From Aureimonas sp. AU4 (GTDB lineage Bacteria > Pseudomonadota > Alphaproteobacteria > Rhizobiales > Rhizobiaceae), in assembly GCF_001463765.1 (NCBI RefSeq), contig NZ_BBWK01000070.1, positions 1 through 55,269 of the forward strand: a stretch of DNA of 55,269 nt, given 5' to 3'. Of the stretch, positions 29,052 to 37,132 are shown one piece after another. Every line of letters starts with the position of its first letter. Positions within the stretch are counted from its first letter, which is position 1. The notes under the pieces were generated by a model. The model did not search any database. It worked only from the letters and a program-made list of their open reading frames with translations, and was not told where the DNA came from. The position numbers were made by a program, and so were the translations under genes.

Positions 29052-29513
29052 TCAGCGGGCGTTGTACTTGGCGTCGAGGGCGTCGATCGCCTTCACGTTG
29101 TCGGCCGAGCGGCCGGCCGGATCGAACTCGACCGCAAGGAAGGCGTCGGCGATGCTCTTGGCGAGCTCGGTGCCGATCACCCGCGCGCCCATCGTGATGA
29201 TCTGCGCATTGTTGGAGAGAGCCGCACGCTCGGCCGAGTAGGTGTCGTGCGTCTGCGCCGCCCGGATGCCGGGGATCTTGTTGGCCGAGAGCGCGACGCC
29301 GATGCCCGTGCCGCAGCACAGGATGGCGCGGTCGTAGGTCCCGTCGAGGATGCCCTTCGAGACGCGTTCCGACAGGCCCGCATAGAGCTCGCCCGAGCCC
29401 GCCGGGGGCGTCGAGACTTCGGAGACCTCAAGATCATCTCGCGAGGCGAGATGCTCGGCGAGGGCCTTGGCGAGCGGTGCGCCCGCGCTGTCGCCTGCGA
29501 TCGCGATCTTCAT
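29052..29513 (-). CDS. eryI: RpiB-family isomerase EryI
   Basis: A 153-residue RpiB/LacAB-like isomerase. It has the active-site Cys region [20 protein letters not shown], the His in [11 protein letters not shown], and GARVIG near the end. In Brucella, EryI makes D-erythrose 4-phosphate from D-erythrulose 4-phosphate, feeding the pentose phosphate pathway. Plain ribose-5-phosphate isomerase activity is possible, but the setting between ery genes and a DeoR regulator favours EryI. The usual partner eryH is not found next to it. Confidence 0.8.
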   Translation of the reverse strand: MKIAIAGDSAGAPLAKALAEHLASRDDLEVSEVSTPPAGSGELYAGLSERVSKGILDGTYDRAILCCGTGIGVALSANKIPGIRAAQTHDTYSAERAALSNNAQIITMGARVIGTELAKSIADAFLAVEFDPAGRSADNVKAIDALDAKYNAR

Positions 29514-29560
29514 GGAAGTGATCCTTTCAGAAGGGGCGGAGCGCTCTCGCTCGCCGGAAA

Positions 29561-29622
29561 GCCGCGCCCTGGCGCGGCGGACGGCCGGAGATCCGGCCGG
29601 AAGGCCACCGGCGAAGCGCCGG
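29561..29622. repeat. Three consecutive hairpins between the DeoR gene and eryI
   Basis: Perfect inverted repeats follow one another: GCCGCGCC/GGCGCGGC (29561-29578), CGGCCGGA/TCCGGCCG (29582-29599) and CCGGCG/CGCCGG (29608-29622). They fill much of the 129-bp gap upstream of eryI, where Brucella relatives have eryH. They could be an RNA processing or stability element, a REP-like unit or a deletion scar. Confidence 0.5.
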
Positions 29623-29642
29623 CGGAAACGTGTCGCGGGGCC

Positions 29643-30413
29643 TCACGGTCCCAGATCCGCGACGTGAACCGCAATGCCCTCGTCTCGCAGCGCGCCCAGC
29701 GCCGCCGGAACGAGCGCGTTCGACGTCACCAGTGCATCGAAGGTCGACAGGTCCGTCCACAGGTGGAGCGCCGTGCGCCCGAACTTCTGGTGATGCGCCA
29801 TCAGGACGCGGCGCCGGGCGGCGCCATGCATCCGCTGCTTCACCGCCAGCACTTCCTGGTCCTGATGAAACGCCGTGCGTCCCTCGATCGCCGAACTCGA
29901 CAGGATCGCGATATCGGCCCGCAGGGTGCCGAGGGCCGCCTCCGTCACGACGCCGAAAAAGCCGTCGAACCGCTGAGAGTAAGTTCCGCCAAGCGACAGG
30001 AGACGAAGGCGCGGAACGGGCGCGAGGTCGCCGATGAGACCCATGTTGTTGGTGATCACCGTCAGCGGCACGCGCTCTGCCAGAAAAGGCGCAAGACACC
30101 GCCCCGTGGACCCGTCGTCCACCATGACGCTCATCCCCGGCTCGACGAAGCCGGCCGCCGTGCGGGCAATGGCGCGCTTCTCCTCCAGGGCCACGTGGGA
30201 GCGATACCGCACATCGCTCTCGAACTGACCGCTCGCCTCGACGCTGGCGCCGCCCCGCACCCGCCGCAGAAGGCCCTCACCCTCCATCTCATCGAGATCG
30301 CGGTGGATGGTCATGCGGGACACGGCAAAGCGCTGCGACAACGCCTCGATGCTGGCGGCGCCTTCCGCCACCAAATGATCGAACATCGCCCTGCGCCGTT
30401 CCTGCTGCTTCAT
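29643..30413 (-). CDS. DeoR-family transcriptional regulator of the erythritol isomerase gene
   Basis: A 256-residue DeoR protein. The N-terminal helix-turn-helix (ASIEALSQRFAVSRMTIHRD) is followed by LRRVRGGA and a phosphosugar-sensing DeoRC domain (VMVDDGSTGRCLAPFL, VITNNMGLIGDL, AILSSSAIEGRT). Brucella has a DeoR gene in front of eryH-eryI; this one is in front of eryI and very likely controls it. The first ATG of the open frame lies 12 codons further up (30449); I use the one at 30413 because MKQQERRRAMFDHL fits the family start. Divergent from a second DeoR gene. Confidence 0.82.
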   Translation of the reverse strand: MKQQERRRAMFDHLVAEGAASIEALSQRFAVSRMTIHRDLDEMEGEGLLRRVRGGASVEASGQFESDVRYRSHVALEEKRAIARTAAGFVEPGMSVMVDDGSTGRCLAPFLAERVPLTVITNNMGLIGDLAPVPRLRLLSLGGTYSQRFDGFFGVVTEAALGTLRADIAILSSSAIEGRTAFHQDQEVLAVKQRMHGAARRRVLMAHHQKFGRTALHLWTDLSTFDALVTSNALVPAALGALRDEGIAVHVADLGP

Positions 30414-30461
30414 GACCCTGTCACATGCGCGGGATCGCGCAGCCAACATGTAACAAATATC

Positions 30462-30479
30462 GTGTGAAATTCAACACAC
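30462..30479. promoter_or_regulatory. Inverted repeat GTGTG-N8-CACAC in the divergent DeoR spacer
   Basis: GTGTGAAATTCAACACAC lies about 49 bp from the minus-strand DeoR start, in an A/T-rich patch containing TGTAACAAATAT. It is placed as an operator/promoter element for the eryI-side regulator. Confidence 0.4.
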
Positions 30480-30523
30480 CATGGAACACGCCACCTCCCC
30501 TACCAGGAAGGCCAGACTTTCGA

Positions 30524-30560
30524 CTTCCTTTGTCTCGGGTCCTTGCGAAACAAAAGGAAG
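30524..30560. promoter_or_regulatory. Inverted repeat near the AgaR-type gene
   Basis: CTTCCTTTGT and ACAAAAGGAAG are near-perfect inverted copies 16 bases apart, and CTTTCGACTTCCTTTG upstream resembles the C-T-T-T-C repeats bound by AgaR-type DeoR regulators. It lies about 30 bp before the ATG at 30591, apt for autoregulation. Confidence 0.4.
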
Positions 30561-30590
30561 GTGATACTCCTCGGTGTCGGAGGCCTTGCG

Positions 30591-31352
30591 ATGACGGGAC
30601 AGGAACGGCGCGAAGCCATCCTGCGACACCTGGAACTGAACGAGCGGGCGCGCGTCGGCGACCTCGCCCGCTGCCTCGGTGTGTCCACCGTCACCATGCG
30701 CGGCGACCTTTCGATGTTAGAGAGCACGGGCTACGTCGTGCGCCTCCACGGCGCGGTGGTCCTGTCTCGGAACGCGGCGGCCGAAATCGCCTTCGCCGAA
30801 CGCCGGCAGCGCCACGGCAGCATCAAGGAGCGCATCGGCGAGGCCGCTGCCCTCCTGGTCGCCGACGGCGACGCGGTGATCCTCGACGCGGGAACGACGA
30901 CGCTCGAGATCGCGCGGCGGATCAAGGACCGGGAGAACCTCCTAGTGCTGACCAACGGCCTCGATATCGCGATGGAACTGTCACATGCGCCGGGTGTCGA
31001 GGTCCTGATGCTGGGCGGACGGCTGCGCAAGACGGCGCTTTCGTTTTCGGGGCCGATCGCCGAGGAGATGCTGGCGGCCTATCGCTTCGACAGGTTGTTC
31101 CTCGGCGCCGACGGCCTGTCGGTCGAACACGGCATCGTCAGCGACAACGAGGGCGAGGCGCGCCTCAACCGGGCCATGGTGCAGATCGCCGCCCAGGTCG
31201 TCGTCGTCGCGGACTCCAGCAAGGCGGGCCAACGCGGCGTCTATCACGTCACCTCGTTTGCCGAGATCGACCGGCTCGTCACCGACGAAGAGCTTCCTGA
31301 CGCCTTTCGCGACGAGATGCGGCGCCAGCGCGTCGACCTGACGCTCGTATGA
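30591..31352 (+). CDS. DeoR/AgaR-type regulator of the amino-sugar locus
   Basis: A 253-residue DeoR-family repressor. The helix-turn-helix is in ARVGDLARCLGVSTVTMRGD, followed by VVRLHGAVV and a DeoRC effector domain (VILDAGTTTLEIARRI, LVLTNGLDIAMEL, LMLGGRLRKTALSFSGP, FLGADGLS). The start at 30591 has GGAGG nine bases upstream. It heads a string with an AgaS-like protein and a sugar kinase, so its effector is likely an amino-sugar phosphate. Confidence 0.85.
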   Translation: MTGQERREAILRHLELNERARVGDLARCLGVSTVTMRGDLSMLESTGYVVRLHGAVVLSRNAAAEIAFAERRQRHGSIKERIGEAAALLVADGDAVILDAGTTTLEIARRIKDRENLLVLTNGLDIAMELSHAPGVEVLMLGGRLRKTALSFSGPIAEEMLAAYRFDRLFLGADGLSVEHGIVSDNEGEARLNRAMVQIAAQVVVVADSSKAGQRGVYHVTSFAEIDRLVTDEELPDAFRDEMRRQRVDLTLV

Positions 31353-31456
31353 ACTGCGCGCATCGATCCGCGCCGGCAACACGACATTGGCGTTTCGACG
31401 TGGCGTCCTCCTGCGCCGCGCCACCCCTTCCCCACTCCTGATCCTTGGGACTTTCC

Positions 31457-32620
31457 ATGCCGACCTTCGACCTCCTCGTGCCCGCCGGTTCTGGCGGGGA
31501 GCATACGGCCCGCGAGATCGCGCAGCAGCCGGCCGTGTGGCGCACGGTCGCCGCACAGTCGCGCGCCGACGAGGCGACACGCCGCTTCCTGGAACCTCTG
31601 GTGGCGGACGCATCGCGCCGCATCATCCTGACGGGCGCGGGAACCTCCGCCTTCGGCGGGCGCATGGTGGCGCCGCTTCTTGCCCGCGCGCTGGGGCGTC
31701 CCGTCGAGGCCATCGCGACGACCGACATCGTGGCACGCCCCCGCGAGATCCTGGCTGGGGACGACAAGGTTCTCCTCGCCTCCTTCGCGCGCTCCGGCAA
31801 CAGTCCGGAGAGCGTCGCGGCCGCCGAGCTCGTCGAGGCGGTGACGGCCGACTGCCGCCATCTCGTCGTCACCTGCGCCGAGGACGGGCAGCTGTCGCGG
31901 CGCCACGGCGGACGCGGCGATTCGCGGGTCGTCCTCATGCCGCCCGAGACCGACGACCAGGGCTTCGCCATGACGTCCAGCATCACATCGATGATGCTCG
32001 CCGTTCTCGGCGCCTTCGTGCCCCGCTTCGTCGAGGAACGCGCCGTCGAGGAACTGTCGCGCTCGGTCGAGAGCGTCCTCTCGCAGCGTGCCTCCGAGGC
32101 GCGGGACCTGATGGCGCGGCGGTTCGATCGCATCGTTTATCTTGGCAGCGGCATCCTGCGCGCGATGGCGGAGGAGGCCGCCCTCAAGATCCTAGAGCTG
32201 ACGGGCGGCCGCACGCTGAGCTACCACGACACCCCGCTCGGCTTCCGCCACGGGCCGAAGTCGCTTCTGGACGGCCGCACGCTGGTCGTCGTTCTCGTCT
32301 CGCGCGACCCTTATGCCCGCCTCTACGACCTCGACATCCTAGCCGAGATGCGCGACCAGCTCGGCGACGAGCAGGTCGTCGCCTTCTCGCCGGAGCCGTT
32401 GCCGCGCGTCGCCTGCCCCGTCTGGCAGGTCGCGGCCACCGGGAGCCCGGACGAGGGCGATTGGCCGCTCGTCTTGCCCTATCTCGCGGGCGCCCAGCTG
32501 ATCGCGATCCAGGCGTCGCTCGCCGCCGGTCGCACGCCCGACAACCCGTTCCCGTCCGGCGAGGTGAACCGTGTGGTGCAGGGCGTCACGATCCACCCGC
32601 TCTCCGGCGGAGCGCGCTGA
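31457..32620 (+). CDS. agaS: AgaS-like SIS-domain amino-sugar phosphate deaminase/isomerase
   Basis: A 387-residue protein with two SIS domains. The first contains IILTGAGTSAFGG and LLASFARSGNSPES; the second RIVYLGSGILRAMAEEAALK and GFRHGPKSLL. AgaS deaminates galactosamine 6-phosphate, and relatives act on glucosamine 6-phosphate. With nagA nearby and no nagB seen, it is the probable deaminase of this locus. The ATG at 31457 follows GGGA; a TTG four codons earlier is possible. One base separates its stop from the next gene. Confidence 0.82.
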   Translation: MPTFDLLVPAGSGGEHTAREIAQQPAVWRTVAAQSRADEATRRFLEPLVADASRRIILTGAGTSAFGGRMVAPLLARALGRPVEAIATTDIVARPREILAGDDKVLLASFARSGNSPESVAAAELVEAVTADCRHLVVTCAEDGQLSRRHGGRGDSRVVLMPPETDDQGFAMTSSITSMMLAVLGAFVPRFVEERAVEELSRSVESVLSQRASEARDLMARRFDRIVYLGSGILRAMAEEAALKILELTGGRTLSYHDTPLGFRHGPKSLLDGRTLVVVLVSRDPYARLYDLDILAEMRDQLGDEQVVAFSPEPLPRVACPVWQVAATGSPDEGDWPLVLPYLAGAQLIAIQASLAAGRTPDNPFPSGEVNRVVQGVTIHPLSGGAR

Positions 32621-32621
32621 C

Positions 32622-33566
32622 GTGGCGATGTATCTCGGCGTCGACGGCGGCGGCACGAAGACCGCCTTCTGCATCCTCGACGAGACCGGCGCGGTGCGAG
32701 CACGCACCGAGGGCGAGACCTGCTACTTCCTGTCGATCGGCCTCGACGAGGCCGAGCGGCGCGTGGTCAAGGGCGTCGAAGAGGCCTGCCGGGCGGCCGG
32801 CGTCGCACCGCGCGATCTCGACTTCGCCTTCTTCGGTCTGCCCGCCTATGGCGAGGTGTCGAGCGTCATCGAGCGCCTCGACCGCTTCCCCGGCGCGATG
32901 CTGGGCCACGACCGCTATCGCTGCGGCAACGACACGGTCTGCGGCTGGGCCGGCTCGCTCGGGGCGGCCGACGGCATCAACATCGTCGCCGGTACCGGCT
33001 CCATCAGCTACGGCATGAACCGGGGCGTCGGCCTGCGCTGCGGCGGCTGGGGTGAGATCTTCGGCGACGAGGGCTCGGCCTACTGGATCGGCCGGGCGGC
33101 ACTTCAGGCCTTCTCGCGTATCAGCGACGGTCGCGAGCCCCCCTCGCCGCTTCTGGACCGCCTGCGCGCGCACCTCGAACTCGGCGCCGATCTCGACATG
33201 GTCGACGTCGTGCTCAACCGTTGGGCCGGCGACCGCACCCGCATTGCGGGGCTCGCCCGCGTCGTGAGCGAGGCGGCCGAGGCGGGCGATCCGCGCTCAC
33301 GCGGCATCCTGAACGAGGCCGCGCGCGAACTCGCTCTTCTCCTGCGTGCCACGCGCGCTGCGCTCGGCTTCGACGAAGGCGAGCGGGTCGCGGTGTCCTA
33401 CTCGGGCGGCGTGTTCCGTTCGCGCCTGGTGCTCGAGGCCTTCCGCCGCGAGCTGGAGACGGGTCCGCATTTCGAGCTGCGCCAACCGCTCTACGAGCCG
33501 GTGATCGGCGCAGCCCTCTACGCCGCCCGCCTGGCGGGCGCCGTTCTCATACCCCGAACGAACTGA
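32622..33566 (+). CDS. BadF/BadG-type N-acetylhexosamine kinase
   Basis: A 314-residue ASKHA-fold kinase of the BadF/BadG/BcrA/BcrD family, which includes N-acetylglucosamine kinases. MYLGVDGGGTKTAFCILD is phosphate loop 1, INIVAGTGSISYG phosphate loop 2, and GGWGEIFGDEGSAYWIGRAA the adenosine-side conserved block of GlcNAc kinases. It should phosphorylate GlcNAc or GalNAc entering without a PTS. The GTG at 32622 lies one base after the agaS stop; ATG at 32628 is the alternative. Confidence 0.85.
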   Translation: MAMYLGVDGGGTKTAFCILDETGAVRARTEGETCYFLSIGLDEAERRVVKGVEEACRAAGVAPRDLDFAFFGLPAYGEVSSVIERLDRFPGAMLGHDRYRCGNDTVCGWAGSLGAADGINIVAGTGSISYGMNRGVGLRCGGWGEIFGDEGSAYWIGRAALQAFSRISDGREPPSPLLDRLRAHLELGADLDMVDVVLNRWAGDRTRIAGLARVVSEAAEAGDPRSRGILNEAARELALLLRATRAALGFDEGERVAVSYSGGVFRSRLVLEAFRRELETGPHFELRQPLYEPVIGAALYAARLAGAVLIPRTN

Positions 33567-33588
33567 CAGGATGCTGGGAGGCACGACG

Positions 33589-34485
33589 ATGCGCGACAAG
33601 GGATGGATCCTCTATACGGCCCTGCTGGTGCTGTTCTGGGGTGTGTGGGGCGCCTTCTCCGCGCTGCCGACGCAGCTCTACGGATATCCCGACCAGATGG
33701 TCTACATCATCTGGGCCTTCACCATGCTGATCCCGTGCTGGTTCGGACTGCGGCGCGACCGCTTCGACCGGCGCGCGATCGCGGCGGTCTACGGGCTCGC
33801 CATCGGTCTGACGGGCGCGGGTGGCCAGCTGCTGCTCTTCAAGGCGCTGACGATCGGCCCGGCATATCTCATCTTCCCGGTGATATCGGTCTCGCCCGCG
33901 ATCACCGTGCTCATGGCCTTCGTTCTGCTGCGCGAGAAGATCGCAGGGCTCGGCGTGCTCGGCGTCGTCCTGGCGCTCGTCGCAGTGGTCATGTTCTCCG
34001 TGCCGACCGAGACCGCCGGCGGGGCGAGCTACGGACCCTGGCTCCTGCTCGCGATCATCATCTGCGTCTGCTGGGGCGTGCAGGCCTTCCTGATGAAGCG
34101 CGCGGCGCTGGCGGGCGTCAACGACGGCACGACCTTCGCCTGGATGACGGTCAGCGGCTTCCTTCTCGTGCCGGTCGCCTACTGGATGATGCAGGCGCCC
34201 GCCACGGGCTACCCGTGGGCGGCGCCCGGCCTGACGCTCGTGACCCAGCTCCTGAACGCCATCGGCGCGCTCTTCCTGGTCATGGCGCTGAGCCGCGGCA
34301 AGGCGGTGATCGTGGCGCCTTGCACCAACGCTCTGGCGCCGGTCCTGACCATCATCCTCTCGCTCGTCTTCTACGGGACCTTCCCGTCCGTGCCGTCCTT
34401 CCTCGGCATCGTGCTCGCCATCGTCGGCTCGACGCTGATGGTCTACAGCGAGGAGCGCGCGGCGGCCTCGGTCGTGCACGCGTAG
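33589..34485 (+). CDS. DMT-superfamily (EamA-like) permease of the amino-sugar locus
   Basis: A 298-residue membrane protein with about ten spans in two homologous EamA halves (first span WILYTALLVLFWGVWGAF; second half WLLLAIIICVCWGVQAF). It lies 22 bp after the kinase gene. The ATG at 33589 has GGGAGG seven bases upstream; the earlier ATG at 33571 does not. Members transport sugars, amino acids or other metabolites, mostly as exporters, but glucose/ribose uptake porters also belong here. It is the only visible carrier in the locus, so amino-sugar uptake is a reasonable guess, nothing more. Confidence 0.75.
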   Translation: MRDKGWILYTALLVLFWGVWGAFSALPTQLYGYPDQMVYIIWAFTMLIPCWFGLRRDRFDRRAIAAVYGLAIGLTGAGGQLLLFKALTIGPAYLIFPVISVSPAITVLMAFVLLREKIAGLGVLGVVLALVAVVMFSVPTETAGGASYGPWLLLAIIICVCWGVQAFLMKRAALAGVNDGTTFAWMTVSGFLLVPVAYWMMQAPATGYPWAAPGLTLVTQLLNAIGALFLVMALSRGKAVIVAPCTNALAPVLTIILSLVFYGTFPSVPSFLGIVLAIVGSTLMVYSEERAAASVVHA

Positions 34486-34590
34486 CGGGCTAAGGATAGC
34501 CCCCCACCAACTTGGGCGGGCGATGCGCCGGAACAGGGCCGGGAACCTCCCGTTGGGCCAGAGCAACGGCATCCAACAGGAGATCGCCCC

Positions 34591-35517
34591 ATGTTCATGC
34601 GCGTCGACCAGCTGCAGGCCAACCTGCCGCCTCCCAAGAAGGCCGACCCGAATGCGGCCTTCGCCCTGCAGGAACTGCTCGGAGGCAAGTACGGCGAGAT
34701 GTCGACGCTCGGGAACTACATGTTCCAGAGCTTCAACTTCCGCTCCAAGGACAAGCTACGCCCCTTCTACAGCCTCGTCGCCGCGATCACCGCCGAGGAA
34801 CTGGGGCATGTCGAGCTCGTCTCGAACGGCGTGGCGATGATCGCCAACGGGCCGGACAAGAAGGACGGAGACGCGGGCGACGGCGGCGACATCTCGGGCG
34901 CCCCGTTCTCCGACATGAAGGATATCCGCCTCGCAGCGGCCTTCCTGTCGAACGGCGGCGGCGTCATGCCCGCCAACTCCAACGGCGTCTCCTGGAACAA
35001 CGACTTCATCACCTCGACCGGCAACGTCGTCGTCGACCTCTTGCATAACTTCCATCTCGAATGCGGCGCGCGCCTCCATAAGCTGCGCGTCTACGAGACG
35101 CTGTCGGACCCGACGGGCCGCGAGGTTTGCGGCTACCTTCTGGTGCGCGGCTCGGTCCATGCCCATGCCTACGCGCTGGCGCTCAAGAAGATCACGGGCG
35201 TCGACCTCGACAAGTTCCTGCCGACGCCGAACATCAACCTTTCCAAGATCCCGGAATGCCAGAAGTACCTCGACGAGGGCTCGCATCGCCGGCTCTACAC
35301 GTTCAGCCCCGGCGACTACCGCGAGATGGCCGGCATCTGGGGCAACGGCGAGACGGCGCTGCCGGGCGACCCGCCGGGCGAGCTGGAGGTCGTGGACGGC
35401 ATGCCGGACGGCGGCAAGATCCACCAGCTGACCGGCGTGCCCTCGGCCTTCACGCCGGACTACGCGCCCGAGGAAATGTTCGAGATCGCGCAGAAGCTCT
35501 ACAAGAAGTCGCGCTGA
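34591..35517 (+). CDS. Manganese catalase
   Basis: A 308-residue dinuclear-Mn catalase that breaks down hydrogen peroxide. The ligand set is visible: Glu36 (KYGEMST), Glu70 and His73 (AEELGHVE), Glu157 (FHLECGAR) and His190 (GSVHAHAYA). Arg161 and the Ca-loop-like region PTPNINLSKIPE also match the family. Cytoplasmic, no signal. It is not functionally part of the amino-sugar string; a hairpin terminator follows. Its neighbour is a blue-light sensor kinase, which could suggest photo-oxidative stress, though a shared transcript is unlikely. Confidence 0.92.
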   Translation: MFMRVDQLQANLPPPKKADPNAAFALQELLGGKYGEMSTLGNYMFQSFNFRSKDKLRPFYSLVAAITAEELGHVELVSNGVAMIANGPDKKDGDAGDGGDISGAPFSDMKDIRLAAAFLSNGGGVMPANSNGVSWNNDFITSTGNVVVDLLHNFHLECGARLHKLRVYETLSDPTGREVCGYLLVRGSVHAHAYALALKKITGVDLDKFLPTPNINLSKIPECQKYLDEGSHRRLYTFSPGDYREMAGIWGNGETALPGDPPGELEVVDGMPDGGKIHQLTGVPSAFTPDYAPEEMFEIAQKLYKKSR

Positions 35518-35538
35518 CGCTTCCCGAACGCTGAAGCG

Positions 35539-35568
35539 AGGGCGCGGCCGACGTTCAGGCCGCGCCCT
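35539..35568 (+). terminator. Terminator after the manganese catalase gene
   Basis: An 11-bp stem AGGGCGCGGCC/GGCCGCGCCCT with an 8-base loop, followed by TCGCG. Strong stem, weak T tract. Confidence 0.6.
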
Positions 35569-35659
35569 TCGCGCTCGTCTGTTTGCGGTCTCGCGCTGTT
35601 GTGAGGGCGAGCGGGTCGTGTAGGGTGATGCCCAACGAATCCAGCGATCGCGTGCCCAT

Positions 35660-37123
35660 TTGACCGAACCCAATCCGTCGCGCTTCGATGAAACGCTGGG
35701 CCCCGAGGGCGCGGACGGCGATCCGTTCGCCGCCGCCGTCCGCGCGACGCGCATGCCCATGGTGATCACGGACCCGCGCCAGGACGACAATCCCATCGTC
35801 TTCGCCAATCGGGCGTTCATGAAGCTGACGGGATACGAGCGCGACGAGATCGTCGGCCGCAACTGTCGCTTCCTCCAGTGCATGGAGACGAACCGCGAGG
35901 ACGTGAGCCGGATTCGCCAGGCGATCGCGGCTCGCCAGCCGATCGAGATCGAGCTCCTCAACGCCAAGAAGTCCGGCGAGACCTTCTGGAACCGGGTCTA
36001 CATCTCCCCCGTCTTCGACGGCGGCGAGGTCGTGTTCTACTTCGCCTCGCAGCTCGACGTCACCCAGCAGCGCCGCACGCTCCAGATCCTGGAGAACGAG
36101 CGCGCGACGCTGGAGCGCGAGGTCGACCGACGGATGGAGGAGAACCACCAGAACGAGGAGCGGCTTCGTTTCGCCCTGCGAGCGGGCCGGCTGGGCGCGT
36201 GGACGCTGGACCTGCCGTCGGGCCGGCTGACCGTCTCGGAGGAAGCGCGCCGCATCTTCGGGGTCGCCGCGGACGAGCCGTTCGACAACTCTCGATTCCG
36301 CCAAGCCCTGATGCCCGCCGACCTCGCAGAATGGGACGAGGTGCTCGGCCGGTCCACCGCCGGCGGGAGCGATCTCGACGTCGTCCTGTCCCTCCGGCAT
36401 CCCGACGGTCGCCGACGCTGGATCGAGATGCGCGGCCAGCCGAGCCACCGTGTGCAAGGCGACGTCCTGGGACTGGCCGGCGTGCTGCAGGACGTGACCG
36501 AGCGTGTGCGGGCCGAGCGCCACGGCAAGCTCATGACGAAGGAACTCAACCACCGCGTCAAGAACACCTTGGCGACCGTCATCTCGATCGTCGGCCAGAC
36601 GCTGCGCGCGACCGAGGACCGCGAGGAGGCGCTGGGTCTCGTCAACTCCCGCATCCTTGCCTTGTCGAACGTCCACAACGTCCTGACCGACGAGAACTGG
36701 GAAGGCGTCGCGCTTTCGCAGGTGGTCGAGGTGACGACCAAGGCGTTCGCGGGCGGCTCGCAAGGCCGTGTATCGATCTCGGGCCCCGCAATGCGCCTGA
36801 AGCCCCGATCCGCTCTCGCCATCGCGCTGGCGTTGCACGAACTCGCCACCAACGCCGCCAAGTACGGTGCCCTCTCGCCCAACGGCGGCTCGGTGGACGT
36901 CGCCTGGCGGATCGAGGACGACGAGACGCTTCACCTCACCTGGCGCGAGAGTTCCGACGTGGCTGTATCTCCACCGACGCGGCGCGGCTTCGGGCTGCGC
37001 CTCATCGAGCGGGCTCTGGTGGCCGAGACGGAAGGAAGCGCCCGGCTCGACTGGCGCCCGGAGGGCTTGTTCTTCGAAATGCGGGCGCCGCTCGCCGTGG
37101 TAGCCGACCCCGACGACGCCTGA
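35660..37123 (+). CDS. Blue-light LOV-domain HWE-type histidine kinase
   Basis: A soluble 487-residue sensor kinase. The LOV domain (~20-135) has the flavin-adduct motif GRNCRFLQ with Cys69, like the LOV kinase of Brucella. A coiled-coil linker (~138-168) leads to a second PAS domain (~168-290). The HisKA_2/HWE phosphorylation box follows near residue 300 (ELNHRVKNTLATV), with an ATPase domain (ALHELATNAAKYGALS; GFGLRLIERAL). The start appears to be TTG at 35660; no ATG fits without losing the domain, and no strong ribosome-binding site is seen. No response regulator is adjacent. Confidence 0.9.
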   Translation: MTEPNPSRFDETLGPEGADGDPFAAAVRATRMPMVITDPRQDDNPIVFANRAFMKLTGYERDEIVGRNCRFLQCMETNREDVSRIRQAIAARQPIEIELLNAKKSGETFWNRVYISPVFDGGEVVFYFASQLDVTQQRRTLQILENERATLEREVDRRMEENHQNEERLRFALRAGRLGAWTLDLPSGRLTVSEEARRIFGVAADEPFDNSRFRQALMPADLAEWDEVLGRSTAGGSDLDVVLSLRHPDGRRRWIEMRGQPSHRVQGDVLGLAGVLQDVTERVRAERHGKLMTKELNHRVKNTLATVISIVGQTLRATEDREEALGLVNSRILALSNVHNVLTDENWEGVALSQVVEVTTKAFAGGSQGRVSISGPAMRLKPRSALAIALALHELATNAAKYGALSPNGGSVDVAWRIEDDETLHLTWRESSDVAVSPPTRRGFGLRLIERALVAETEGSARLDWRPEGLFFEMRAPLAVVADPDDA

Positions 37124-37132
37124 CGTTCAGGC
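37118..37132. terminator. Small hairpin spanning the facing stop codons
   Basis: GCCTGA-CGT-TCAGGC includes the TGA of the LOV kinase and the stop of nagA. The two convergent genes are 3 bp apart, so this is the only space for a shared terminator. Confidence 0.35.

Noticed and set aside
29052-29513. Plain ribose-5-phosphate isomerase B
   Set aside because: The sequence alone allows it, but the neighbours (DeoR regulator and complete ery genes) make the erythritol role more likely.
29561-29622. CRISPR array
   Set aside because: The three hairpins differ in sequence and spacing; there are no direct repeats and no cas genes anywhere in the window.
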